Assembly: GCF_029982035.1 (NCBI RefSeq)
Contig: NZ_CP104166.1
Coordinates: 558,001 to 622,000 of the forward strand
DNA: 64,000 nucleotides
Source of the DNA: Megaera polyxenophila
GTDB taxonomy: Bacteria > Pseudomonadota > Alphaproteobacteria > Rickettsiales > Rickettsiaceae
Direction: 5' to 3'
The stretch's first letter is position 1; each line of letters starts with the position of its first letter. Position numbers and translations under genes: made by a program. The notes under the pieces were generated by a model. The model did not search any database. It was not told the origin of the DNA and worked only from the letters and a program-made list of their open reading frames with translations. Shown in pieces: positions 18,088 to 26,299 of this stretch.

Positions 18088-18212
18088 ATAGATATATCAA
18101 GAGATTTAAGATCGATAATTGGTATTTTATTATTCCCGATGATTGAATCTATTACTTTTCTTGTTTCGCCAAATGTTCTGGAACTGCCGAGTATAATTAT
18201 AGGGTTTGTCAT
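18066..18212 (-). pseudogene. NAD(P)H-dependent FMN reductase-like protein, only the N-terminus left
   Basis: Starting at ATG 18212 the frame reads PIIILGSSRTFGETRKVID, the beta1-loop-alpha1 flavin phosphate-binding segment of the flavodoxin-like NADPH:FMN reductase family (GSSR-x-x-G-x-T). After 41 native residues the sequence enters the right end of IS copy 3 and terminates with IS-encoded NSLLVS. A normal member has about 180 residues, so the gene is truncated. The missing part was not found elsewhere in the window. Confidence 0.6.
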
Positions 18213-18295
18213 GATTTTCGAGGATGAATATTCTGCTATTATGATAATTATTTAAATGAAATAGTATTTACTTAACAAGTGAAGGGAAAATTTTC

Positions 18296-19687
18296 CTATA
18301 AATCCTCGGCAATCCTATTTATGAATTTTTTAGCTATCCTAAGTAATTTTGCTTCCGGAGTCAAATTTTTTGCCGCCCATTTTTTTATCCACGGTTCGGC
18401 TAGTTGCCACATATTAATCTCCGGATCTAGGCTTTGTCCTATACCCTCTACGACCACAACCGTTTTCTGGAGGAGTAAAAGTTGAGGTTGTGTTTCCATG
18501 CCAAATTCTTCGGTGATTTTGAATAATTGAGCTAAAAGGTTTCCTATCGAAATATTTTTAATCTGTTTACCGATAATCGGTTCGGCTATTGCCCGACACC
18601 TTTGAGCAAAAAGCTCTAAATTCGTATTTTTAGGTATATAGCTTATCCTATGATGAACACTTGCGACAAGTTTATAATCTCGTTTCAAAAAAGCGTATAA
18701 TATTTCGGCAATAGCTAGCCTATCATCTTCTGACAAGATACCTATAATACCGAAATCTATAAGTGCTATCGCACCGTTTTTCTTTACAAGAATATTTCCA
18801 GGGTGTAAATCAGCGTGGAAAAACCCATCTCTATAGGCCTGGTTGAAAAAGATAACTGCAATTTTAGCGGCAATATCATCAGGATTTAATTTGTTTTTAA
18901 TTAGCTTTTCCCTGTTATAAATTGATATACCGTTGATCCATTCTAAAGTTATTATTTCCTCTGAAGTTAATTCCCAGTAAATTTTTGGTATACAAATGCT
19001 CTTGTCTAAAGCGAAATTATCAGCAAGCCTAGAAGCAGCTGCGGCTTCCATAAGGAGGTTTAACTCGCAATTCATTGATTCTCGGAAAACTGCTATTACC
19101 TCCCGTGGTTTGAGTCGTTGTGAGTTTCTAACAAATCTTGCGGTAAAATCGGCAATAAATTCTAAAAATATAATATCGTTATTATATGTTTTAGTAATAT
19201 CCGGTCTTAAGATTTTAACTGCCACTTTTTCGCCTGTTACTAGTACTGCTTTGTGAACTTGAGCGATAGAAGCTGCAGCAACTGGAATATCATTAAAGCT
19301 AGAAAATATTTCAGATATTTTAGTGCCGAAAGTTTCTTCTATCTTGTTTTTTGCAATTTTGGAATCAAAGGGACGGAGCTTATCCTGAAGAGATTTTAAG
19401 TGATGGGCTACATCCCGCCCAATTAAGTCCGGCCTGGTTGAAAGAGTTTGGCCGAATTTAATATAAATTGGACCTAGATCCTTGAAGAAATTTGCTAACC
19501 TTATTCCAAAGGCTTGTTTTGGTCTTATGAAAAATCTTTTAGGATATATTATCAGGCATACTACTCCTGCTAGGAATCTTATTCTTCGAGGTATTTTTAT
19601 TTTTTCCGGACAAGTAAGGATTTGATATTTGCTTATCTTATGTAAAAATAAAACGAGGTTAGCGATATTCTTAATGCAATTGATCAT
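18296..19687 (-). CDS. ubiB: Ubiquinone biosynthesis protein UbiB (ABC1/ADCK family)
   Basis: Membrane-associated kinase-like ATPase required for ubiquinone synthesis. The 463-residue chain contains the family KxGQ motif in YIKFGQTLSTRPDLIG (around residue 76), an ATP-binding Lys in EKVAVKILRPD, and the catalytic/metal segment FFHADLHPGNIL followed by LIDFG. An extended C-terminal helical region follows. Its start overlaps the ubiE stop by 4 nt (ATGA), giving a two-gene ubiquinone operon. Confidence 0.92.
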   Translation of the reverse strand: MINCIKNIANLVLFLHKISKYQILTCPEKIKIPRRIRFLAGVVCLIIYPKRFFIRPKQAFGIRLANFFKDLGPIYIKFGQTLSTRPDLIGRDVAHHLKSLQDKLRPFDSKIAKNKIEETFGTKISEIFSSFNDIPVAAASIAQVHKAVLVTGEKVAVKILRPDITKTYNNDIIFLEFIADFTARFVRNSQRLKPREVIAVFRESMNCELNLLMEAAAASRLADNFALDKSICIPKIYWELTSEEIITLEWINGISIYNREKLIKNKLNPDDIAAKIAVIFFNQAYRDGFFHADLHPGNILVKKNGAIALIDFGIIGILSEDDRLAIAEILYAFLKRDYKLVASVHHRISYIPKNTNLELFAQRCRAIAEPIIGKQIKNISIGNLLAQLFKITEEFGMETQPQLLLLQKTVVVVEGIGQSLDPEINMWQLAEPWIKKWAAKNLTPEAKLLRIAKKFINRIAEDL

Positions 19688-20460
19688 ATCTTATAGCCAT
19701 AATGGATAGCAGCAATTCCGAGCGTTAAATTTTTATAATTTACATCCATAAACCCGGCGTTTTGAATTTTTGTTTTGAAATCTTCCTGGTTAGGAAACAT
19801 ACTTATACTTTCGCTTAAATATTGATACGCTTCCTTGTTATTAACCACGTATTTTCCTATATGGGGAATAACATTAAAGGAATAAAAATCATATAGTGGT
19901 TTCATTAATTCATTCTGCACTTGTGAAAATTCCAAGCATAAGAATTTACCGGTGGGTTTTAATACTCTATATGCTTCTTTTAAAGTATCTTCAATTGATA
20001 ACATGTTTCTGATGCCAAAAGCTATAGTATAATAATCGAAGCTATTATCGGCAAATGGTAATTTTTCTGCATTGCCTACTACTAAATCGATACCATGCAA
20101 AATATTTTTATTTATGGCCTTATCCTTGCAAACTTTTAGCATTTCTTGGTTAATATCACAAATAACAATATAAGGATTTTGATTCAGTTCTTTCCCTCTT
20201 GCTTTAATTCTAAATGCTATATCACCAGTACCACCTGCAACATCTATTATATTGCTATCTAGATTTGGGATCATTTTGCAAAAAACATCTTTCCAAAGAC
20301 GATGGATACCAAAACTCATTAGATCATTCATTAAATCGTATTTACCGGCTACGTCAGAAAATACCTCATCTACTAGCAGGCGTTTCTGCTTGGCAGTAAC
20401 TTTCTGGAAGCCAAAATTTACTGCGTCCTTATTATTAGGAGTTTTTTTGTTCTTGTTCAT
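19684..20460 (-). CDS. ubiE: Ubiquinone/menaquinone methyltransferase UbiE
   Basis: SAM-dependent C-methyltransferase for the benzoquinol ring in ubiquinone synthesis. The 258-residue chain has the family block VFSDVAGKYDLMNDLMSFG (residues 33-51) and SAM motif I DVAGGTGDIAF. The segment VVGNAEKLPFADNSFDY follows, then FGIRN and the C-terminal motif LTLGIAAIHYGYK. It is the first gene of the ubiE-ubiB pair and is divergent from mutM across 69 bp that must hold both promoters. Confidence 0.94.
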   Translation of the reverse strand: MNKNKKTPNNKDAVNFGFQKVTAKQKRLLVDEVFSDVAGKYDLMNDLMSFGIHRLWKDVFCKMIPNLDSNIIDVAGGTGDIAFRIKARGKELNQNPYIVICDINQEMLKVCKDKAINKNILHGIDLVVGNAEKLPFADNSFDYYTIAFGIRNMLSIEDTLKEAYRVLKPTGKFLCLEFSQVQNELMKPLYDFYSFNVIPHIGKYVVNNKEAYQYLSESISMFPNQEDFKTKIQNAGFMDVNYKNLTLGIAAIHYGYKI

Positions 20461-20529
20461 GATTATTGACCGAATATAAATTAATAGTATAAGTTATAGC
20501 TTATCAACTAATATCAGCATATTAAATAA

Positions 20530-21354
20530 ATGCCGGAATTGCCAGAAGTAGAAACATTAAAGCGATCCTTAAAAAATCATATTATGGGTAATAAAATCAC
20601 CTCTTTTATGCAATTTCGAAAATCATTGAGATATGAATTAGATCCTAATTTAGCAGCTAAAACTATAAATTCTTTTATTACGAATGTATATAGAATTGCT
20701 AAATATTTGGCCCTAGAACTTAACAATAATAATTCTATAATATTTCACCTCGGGATGACGGGCAGGTTAACATTAAGAAAAGGCGATTATAGTTTTCAGA
20801 AACATGATCATGTAGCTTTTTTTCTTGATGACGGTAACCTTCTTGTGTTTAATGATGCAAGGCGTTTTGGTATGGTATATGTTGCTGCTACCGATGAGTT
20901 AAACTCTGAGAAATATTTTAAAAATATCGGGTTAGAGCCGTTATCTGCAGAATTTAATGCAGAATATTTGGCAAGCTATTTTAAAAATAGAAAAGCGCCA
21001 ATAAAATCAGTGATTATGGATAATAAAATTCTGGTAGGAGTAGGAAACATTTATGCCTCAGAGAGTTTATTTTTGAGTAGAATAAACCCGTTAAAACCGG
21101 CTCAAAATCTAACAAAAAGCGAAATTTTGGAATTAACCCAGTCAATTATTTTGGTTTTAAATCAGGCAATACAAGAAGGTGGCACAACACTGCGGGATTT
21201 TGTAAATGGTGATAATAAACCGGGATATTTTAAGCAAAAACTAAATGTTTATGATCGCAAAAATTTAGATTGCTATTCTTGCACGACGAAAATAGTTCGA
21301 ATAGTACAAAGTGGAAGAGCAACCTATTTTTGCCCTACTTGCCAGAAGATATAA
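20530..21354 (+). CDS. mutM: Formamidopyrimidine-DNA glycosylase
   Basis: Base-excision repair glycosylase/AP lyase that removes 8-oxoguanine and formamidopyrimidines. The N-terminal catalytic PELPEVETL (Pro and Glu after the initiator Met) is intact. VGVGNIYASESLF carries the DNA-binding loop. The C-terminal zinc finger reads C-x2-C (CYSC) then C-x2-C (CPTC). 274 residues is the usual length. The next gene, an exonuclease III homologue, follows by 25 nt, forming a small oxidative-damage repair unit. Confidence 0.95.
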   Translation: MPELPEVETLKRSLKNHIMGNKITSFMQFRKSLRYELDPNLAAKTINSFITNVYRIAKYLALELNNNNSIIFHLGMTGRLTLRKGDYSFQKHDHVAFFLDDGNLLVFNDARRFGMVYVAATDELNSEKYFKNIGLEPLSAEFNAEYLASYFKNRKAPIKSVIMDNKILVGVGNIYASESLFLSRINPLKPAQNLTKSEILELTQSIILVLNQAIQEGGTTLRDFVNGDNKPGYFKQKLNVYDRKNLDCYSCTTKIVRIVQSGRATYFCPTCQKI

Positions 21355-21379
21355 AACCTCTTTAATACGAAAAAGCATT

Positions 21380-22168
21380 ATGAAACTTAAAATAGCAACC
21401 TGGAATATAAACTCAATTAATATACGAATAAATGATCTAATTGATTTTATAGGCCAGCATAATCCTGACGTTATATGCCTGCAGGAACTAAAATGTGAAA
21501 CTAGTAAATTTCCTTATGAGTTACTATCTCACTTGCCTTATAATTTATATATTAATGGTCAGAAATCCTATAACGGGGTAGCTATTCTCTCAAAAATTCC
21601 GGCTGATGAAGTTAAAACCGATTTTTCGGGTAATTTACTCTCCGATCAGGCAAGATTTATTGAAATCTGCTTTAACAGTTTTATGGGTTTTACTAGGGTA
21701 ATATCTTTATATGCCCCAAATGGCGGAGGAGAGGTCGGCAGCGATAAATTTCAAATGAAGTTAAAATTTTATGACCAATTCATTAATTATATAAATAGCT
21801 TAGTATCTTATGATGAAAAATTATTTATTGGAGCAGACTATAACATTGCGCCTTTTGATATTGATGTTTACGACCCAGATAATTTACAGGATACCACCTG
21901 CTTTACAATTGTAGAAAAAGCTAGGATGCGGAAGATGCTGAATTCTGGTTTTGTGGATAATTTTAGAATTATCCACCCGGAAAAAAAGGAATTTTCCTGG
22001 TGGGATTATAGGGCAGGAGCTTTTGAGCAAAATAAAGGGATGCGAATAGATTCAATTCTCTCCAGTTCCAATGCTTTACCTTTTCTAAAAGATTGTTTTA
22101 TAGATTACCAGACAAGAACGCAAAGCAAACCATCGGATCATGCCCCTGTTATAGCTATTTATGAATAA
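21380..22168 (+). CDS. xth: Exodeoxyribonuclease III (AP endonuclease)
   Basis: Incises DNA at abasic sites and trims 3' ends. With ATG 21380 it has 262 residues. The frame is open further upstream into mutM, but MKLKIATWNINSINIR is the normal N-terminus. Catalytic elements are visible: WNINSI, LQELK (metal-binding Glu), YAPNG, the GADYNIAPFDIDVYDP segment and the terminal SDHAPVIA. It follows mutM directly and fits the same repair pathway. Confidence 0.94.
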   Translation: MKLKIATWNINSINIRINDLIDFIGQHNPDVICLQELKCETSKFPYELLSHLPYNLYINGQKSYNGVAILSKIPADEVKTDFSGNLLSDQARFIEICFNSFMGFTRVISLYAPNGGGEVGSDKFQMKLKFYDQFINYINSLVSYDEKLFIGADYNIAPFDIDVYDPDNLQDTTCFTIVEKARMRKMLNSGFVDNFRIIHPEKKEFSWWDYRAGAFEQNKGMRIDSILSSSNALPFLKDCFIDYQTRTQSKPSDHAPVIAIYE

Positions 22169-22330
22169 AGAAATAGTGGCGTAAAGATAAAAGGTAGATT
22201 TTTGTTTAAAATTGGTATGTATAATATACAAACTATACCATCTTCGGAGTCATGAAAAATAATATTTTAACTCAAATTTATTCCTTGACTCCTAAGATTA
22301 GTATTAAAACCTCACTTTATGCTTTTCAGC

Positions 22331-22777
22331 TTATGGGAGGAAATGCAGGGAAGAAGCATCGGGGCAAATTTCAATCACCTCATCATAAGCACCAATTAAG
22401 TTTACTACATCGGTAGGTACTGTGTCTGATACTATTTCCTTTAATGCTTCATCGACTGTAAACGATTTCTCGTGTTCTAATTCAGCTATTTTCTGCGTGA
22501 ATGCAGGTGTCTCGGAATGATCGATAGCAAGTTTATCTATACCTACTTCTCTTACCATAGCATCTACGAATTCTATACTTTCACCTTCTGAGATGCTAGT
22601 TGCAGTCATGTTTAGCTCTTTCACACCTGTATCTTTTAAAGCTTCTGCAAGTTCTGATACATAGCCTCTGATTAAATTACCACCTAAATCTAACTTTGTT
22701 ATACCTTCATCTTTCAAATTAGCTGCTCTCACGAATTCAGCTGCATGCTCAGGAACTGCAAACATAATTTTTTTCAT
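22331..22777 (-). CDS. Small leucine-rich-repeat-like protein, possible effector
   Basis: 148 residues with no signal peptide or membrane segment. Residues 24-82 contain repeats of the ribonuclease-inhibitor-like LRR pattern: GITKLDLGGNLI, then VKELNMTATSI, then IDKLAIDHSE, each preceded by a helix such as SELAEALKDTG. The C-terminal half is helical and acidic without a known motif. Such short LRR proteins in intracellular bacteria sometimes act on host proteins, but nothing here shows secretion. It is a single-gene unit between xth and the split lipoprotein. Its upstream region is almost pure A/T with repeated TTAATATA. Confidence 0.6.
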   Translation of the reverse strand: MKKIMFAVPEHAAEFVRAANLKDEGITKLDLGGNLIRGYVSELAEALKDTGVKELNMTATSISEGESIEFVDAMVREVGIDKLAIDHSETPAFTQKIAELEHEKSFTVDEALKEIVSDTVPTDVVNLIGAYDEVIEICPDASSLHFLP

Positions 22778-22955
22778 AATTTAACCTCTGTTAATTTTTA
22801 AAGTTAATAATAATTAATATACAGTTAATATATATTAATATATTTAAAAAGTCAAGAGATAAATTTGAGGTAAATAGGATATTATTTTTCATAGCCCTGA
22901 AGATGCTATAGCTCCTTATTGTGGGTACTAATTTAAAAGCCAGGCTGAGTTAAAA

Positions 22956-23246
22956 CTATTTTACAAGTAACCACTTATCTTCCTCATAATCAAACTTTAA
23001 TAAATAAATATTACCATCCCTGCATTTAGTTACGTAACTTTCGGTTTCGCTGGTGTATTTAGGCCCTTCCGTTATTCTATCACAAACTGCTCCTTTATTT
23101 TGGAGGAATTGTGCAAAACCTAGTTTTTCAAGCTGGTAAACGTAATCATTAGTGTAAAAATGGTGTTTTATCAGCTGTGGTTTTATATTTTTATTGTTGA
23201 GCTTAAGAGGCATTTGCTTTTTTCCTGGGAAGATAAAGCATAGCAT
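22956..23246 (-). CDS. Hypothetical protein, probable 3' part of a frameshifted lipoprotein
   Basis: The frame contains YTNDYVYQLEKLGFAQFLQ, CDRITEGPKYTSETESYVTKC and ends WLLVK. It has two Cys and a beta-rich look but no recognised motif. The first 64 nt overlap the lipoprotein ORF upstream in another frame. The part homologous to a mature lipoprotein seems to start near KNIKPQLIKHHFY, so the two ORFs probably were one gene. An alternative is an independent protein starting at ATG 23246. Confidence 0.4.
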   Translation of the reverse strand: MLCFIFPGKKQMPLKLNNKNIKPQLIKHHFYTNDYVYQLEKLGFAQFLQNKGAVCDRITEGPKYTSETESYVTKCRDGNIYLLKFDYEEDKWLLVK

Positions 23247-23404
23247 TGCAGGTAATCAAGGCGGGTTTGTGTATCTGTAAATTCAGCATCAATAAGTGCT
23301 TGTTCTTTTTCTTCCTCCCATTTTTCGATTTCGCCTTTTCCGCAGGAAGATAGAATGCCAGAAGAAAGGATTACTGATAGGGCTGTGATCTGGATTTTTT
23401 TCAT
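23183..23404 (-). CDS. Probable lipoprotein N-terminal part (possibly frameshifted)
   Basis: 73 residues with a lipoprotein signal: basic start, hydrophobic core ITALSVILSSGIL and lipobox LSSC (Cys21). The mature part is charged (GEIEKWEEEKEQALIDAEF) and has two more Cys before the stop. GGAG upstream of the ATG (AAAGGAGTTATC) is a good ribosome-binding site. It overlaps the following ORF by 64 nt. I do not recognise the family. A single-base change would fuse the two ORFs into a lipoprotein of about 150 residues. Confidence 0.5.
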   Translation of the reverse strand: MKKIQITALSVILSSGILSSCGKGEIEKWEEEKEQALIDAEFTDTQTRLDYLQCYALSSQEKSKCLLSSTIKI

Positions 23405-23471
23405 AATGATAACTCCTTTAAACTTAAAAAATGAAATTAAGTTCGACCACCAAAAGAAACTTGGTTATTGG

Positions 23472-23573
23472 TGATCGGGGGAGTTAAGAAAACTGCGCAT
23501 ATACAGCCATAATAACCTTTAGGCCTTGAGATTAAACTCAAGACCTTGGACATAGTTATTATCTCCCCGATCA
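23472..23573 (-). ncRNA. Candidate structured RNA between ftsZ and the lipoprotein gene
   Basis: Strong nested pairing. An 11-bp closing stem pairs 23472-23483 with 23563-23573 (TGATCGGGG type, one bulged G). An 8-bp stem pairs ATAATAAC at 23509-23516 with GTTATTAT at 23555-23562. The apical hairpin is CTTGAG/CTCAAG at 23525-23542. On the minus strand the two lower stems are contiguous on the 5' side, with a 25-nt one-sided bulge on the 3' side. A TATAAT box (23582-23587) ends 8 bp before the stem on the minus strand. It could be a small RNA of the 6S type, a leader of the lipoprotein mRNA, or part of the ftsZ 3' region. The class is unproven. Confidence 0.45.
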
Positions 23574-23631
23574 AATCGAGGATTATATCATTTAGGTTGA
23601 TAAAACCATATGCGGTGAGGTTTCTTAAGCC

Positions 23632-23655
23632 CCGGAAAGGTTTTACCCGTTCCGG
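23632..23655 (-). terminator. Hairpin downstream of ftsZ / start of the candidate RNA transcript
   Basis: CCGGAA at 23632-23637 pairs with TTCCGG at 23650-23655, and an inner GGT/ACC extends the stem. It lies 131 nt past the ftsZ stop on the minus strand. It is not followed by a T run, so it may be an RNA structural element rather than a terminator. Confidence 0.3.
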
Positions 23656-23660
23656 CAGTG

Positions 23661-23689
23661 ATTCTAACCGAATTTATAATAAGGGTCAA
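23661..23689 (-). promoter_or_regulatory. Candidate sigma-70 promoter reading toward the structured RNA and lipoprotein
   Basis: On the minus strand TTGACC (23684-23689) and TAGAAT (23661-23666) are separated by exactly 17 bp. Transcription would start about at the CCGGAA hairpin and run through the structured region to the lipoprotein gene at 23404. Confidence 0.45.
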
Positions 23690-23785
23690 TCCAAATACCT
23701 AAGGTTAATATTATAATTCCTGCTTACCTATTGTTTGGAATTATTTGAACACCAAAATTTAAAACCTTTTAGGTAAATCCCGTCT

Positions 23786-25231
23786 CTATTTTTTTCTTAA
23801 GAACGCTGGAATATCCTGAATATCAGAACTGTTCCTGGATATGCTGGGTAATGAGTGCTCTTTTTTATCGTCAGGACTTGTATGTGCCCTTGTTGATTTT
23901 GATTCATCATTTGATTCAGCACTTTTTAAGGAGTTCCACATACGTTTTAGCAGGGATGGCTTATGGGTGACAACAGTTTGCTCTTTATAAGGAGGTGAAA
24001 CAGCAACTGTTTGTTGTTCTTTCGGAGCTTCCTGCTCGGATTCAAGGTCTATTTGAGCTGATAGTTTTGCTATTTTTTCCTGTAAATCGGCTTCTTGGCT
24101 ATTAAACTCAATATGACTTTCGTTCTCATTTTTGCTTTCATATTCCGGTATTTCTTCTACCTCGGTAGAGAATTCTTGGTGATATAAACTGTTTTCTATT
24201 TCTTCAATATGTTTGGTTTCTGGAGTTAATTCTTGCCTTGCGTTGCGCATGGTATTAATTGATTCTGAATCTATACCTGTAGCAACTACTGATACCCTTA
24301 TGATACCTTGTAAATCAGGGTTAAAAGTAGAACCGAAAATGATATTTGCATCGCTATCTCCGACCTCTTCTCTTATTCTGTTTGCAGCACTATCAACTTC
24401 ATATAAGGTCATGTCTTTACCACCGGTAATATTTATCAGGACACCTTTAGCCCCGGACATTGAAGTGTGATCAAGTAACGGGTTGGCAATAGCAGCTTCG
24501 GCAGCCTTTATAGCTCTTTCTTCTCCGGAAGCTTCCCCAGTTCCCATCATCGCTTTGCCCATTTCGCTCATCACGGTTTTGATATCGGCAAAATCCAGAT
24601 TAATAAGTCCTGGCATGATTATCAGATCTGTCACACTTCTAACCCCTGAATGCAGTACTTCATCAGCCATTTTGAAAGCATCGGCAAAAGTAGTGTCCTC
24701 ATTAGCAATGCGGAATAAATTCTGATTTGGTATGACAATTAAAGTATCAACATACTGTTGTAGTTCTTTTAAGCCGTTTTCGGCAGCTTTCATTCTCCTT
24801 CCACCTTCAAATAGGAACGGTTTGGTCACCACGCCGACCGTTAGGATTCCAAGTTCTTTTGCCATCCTTGCTATTTCCGGTGAGGCTCCAGTACCTGTGC
24901 CGCCTCCCATACCTGCGGTAATAAAGACCATATTACTACCTTCTAAATAGGCTCTTATTTCATTTTCAGATTCAATAGCAGATTGTTTTCCTATATCAGG
25001 AGATGCTCCGGCTCCAAGGCCTTTGGTAGCAGAAGCTCCTAGCTGGATTTTATTAACACATTCGGAATGGCTTAATGCTTGTGCATCTGTGTTGGCGACT
25101 ACAAAATTAGCTCCCTGCAGATTAGCTCTAATCATGTTATTAACGGCATTCCCGCCTGCGCCCCCTACGCCAAGGACTGTAATAATCGGTTTTAAAATAA
25201 CATTTTCAGGTGCTTTGAATTCTAAAGCCAT
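23786..25231 (-). CDS. ftsZ: Cell division protein FtsZ
   Basis: Tubulin-like GTPase that forms the division ring. The 481-residue chain has GVGGAGGNAVNNM (residues 21-33), the tubulin signature GGGTGTG (around 110) and the T7 loop with NLDFADI. A long, acidic, variable linker (about residues 330-465) follows, rich in Glu, Gln and Ser. The chain ends with the conserved FtsA-binding tail DIPAFLRKK. In this window it is separated from ftsA by about 7.4 kb and is transcribed alone. The 357-bp region upstream is shared with surf1. Confidence 0.96.
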   Translation of the reverse strand: MALEFKAPENVILKPIITVLGVGGAGGNAVNNMIRANLQGANFVVANTDAQALSHSECVNKIQLGASATKGLGAGASPDIGKQSAIESENEIRAYLEGSNMVFITAGMGGGTGTGASPEIARMAKELGILTVGVVTKPFLFEGGRRMKAAENGLKELQQYVDTLIVIPNQNLFRIANEDTTFADAFKMADEVLHSGVRSVTDLIIMPGLINLDFADIKTVMSEMGKAMMGTGEASGEERAIKAAEAAIANPLLDHTSMSGAKGVLINITGGKDMTLYEVDSAANRIREEVGDSDANIIFGSTFNPDLQGIIRVSVVATGIDSESINTMRNARQELTPETKHIEEIENSLYHQEFSTEVEEIPEYESKNENESHIEFNSQEADLQEKIAKLSAQIDLESEQEAPKEQQTVAVSPPYKEQTVVTHKPSLLKRMWNSLKSAESNDESKSTRAHTSPDDKKEHSLPSISRNSSDIQDIPAFLRKK

Positions 25232-25588
25232 ATATTGAACCTAACTTCTTAATTTATTAATATAAAAAACAATAACTCATCTATCTGCTGACCACCCCTC
25301 TTCCAAAGCAAATACCTATATAAGAGCCAGTTTAAGCCTTTGTAAACAGTTATTCCAGCAAAGTTTAAAATTGGGATTTGGCATTAACTAATTTAGTCTA
25401 ACGTATAATATATGAGATTTCTGGGGGCATCAATGCTAAATAGCATTTTTATAAATAATTTTTATAGATAATTTTAAATTATTAATTATTTTAAACTAGC
25501 AATATTGTAAAGTTATTTTTTTTAAAAACTAGACAAATAAAGGCTTTCCCGATACCATCTAATCCATCTGTCTATATATTAAATCTGT
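25232..25588. other. Divergent promoter region between ftsZ and surf1
   Basis: 357 bp without a gene. It contains a candidate minus-strand promoter for ftsZ (listed separately) and a very AT-rich stretch (25440-25530) with several imperfect palindromes, presumably including the surf1 promoter on the plus strand. No repeat or RNA was recognised. Confidence 0.4.
25317..25346 (-). promoter_or_regulatory. ftsZ: Candidate ftsZ promoter
   Basis: On the minus strand TTTACA (25341-25346) and TATATA (25317-25322) are separated by 18 bp (17 if TTATAT is read). The site is 86 nt upstream of the ftsZ start, leaving a leader of about 80 nt. Confidence 0.35.
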
Positions 25589-26299
25589 ATGAAAAGTTTT
25601 TTTATCTTTAATCAAAAATTCGAAACAGTACCTTTTTTGGTTGTGTTCTTATCTATATTAGCGTTAATCGGCCTTGGGAATTGGCAGTTAAAACGGCTTA
25701 AAGAAAAAGAAAATTTTATCGCAAAAATTGAGCTTAATATAAAAAATTCTCCCGTTGGAATGGTTGATCTTAAGACTGCGCCAGAACTTTATGCTAAAAT
25801 AAAAGTACAAGGCCATTTCTTAGATGGTGAAAATATATTTTTATATGGTAGAAGGTCAGCCTATCCAGAAAAAGATGGTTATTATCTTTTATCGCCGTTT
25901 AAGGATAAGCTAGGGAATGTTTATTTAGTATCGAGAGCTTGGATACCCCAAAGTGTTAAAGGGAGTATTAGCTCTTTTAAATCAAAGAGTGAAGAAACCA
26001 TTACTGCTTTCGTGATGCCTGGAGAAGAAAAGAGAATTTTTATACCGGATAATGATGAAAAAAATAATATATGGTTTACCCTAGATTTACAGGAGGCTAG
26101 CCAAAAATTGGGTATTACTAAAAAAGATTTCTATTTAATGCAGGTAAACAGCACGAACCTACCAGATGGAGCTTTTCCTTTAACTTCTACTTATTTAAAT
26201 GTAATTAGAAATGATCACTTGGAGTATGCAATCACCTGGTATAGCTTAGCGGGATTCTTAAGTATAATTTACTTTCTGTATAATAAAAAGCAGAGTTAA
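25589..26299 (+). CDS. Surf1-like cytochrome c oxidase assembly protein
   Basis: Inner-membrane protein that helps haem a insertion into cytochrome oxidase. The 236-residue chain has the expected two terminal membrane segments (about 13-30 and 212-230) around a periplasmic domain. Family motifs visible: GNWQLKRLKEKENFI after TM1, YGRRSAYPEKDGYYLLSPF, and VSRAWIP. It overlaps the RNase J gene tail-to-tail by 4 nt. It acts in the same pathway as the Sco, Cox11 and Cox3 genes of this window. Confidence 0.85.
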   Translation: MKSFFIFNQKFETVPFLVVFLSILALIGLGNWQLKRLKEKENFIAKIELNIKNSPVGMVDLKTAPELYAKIKVQGHFLDGENIFLYGRRSAYPEKDGYYLLSPFKDKLGNVYLVSRAWIPQSVKGSISSFKSKSEETITAFVMPGEEKRIFIPDNDEKNNIWFTLDLQEASQKLGITKKDFYLMQVNSTNLPDGAFPLTSTYLNVIRNDHLEYAITWYSLAGFLSIIYFLYNKKQS

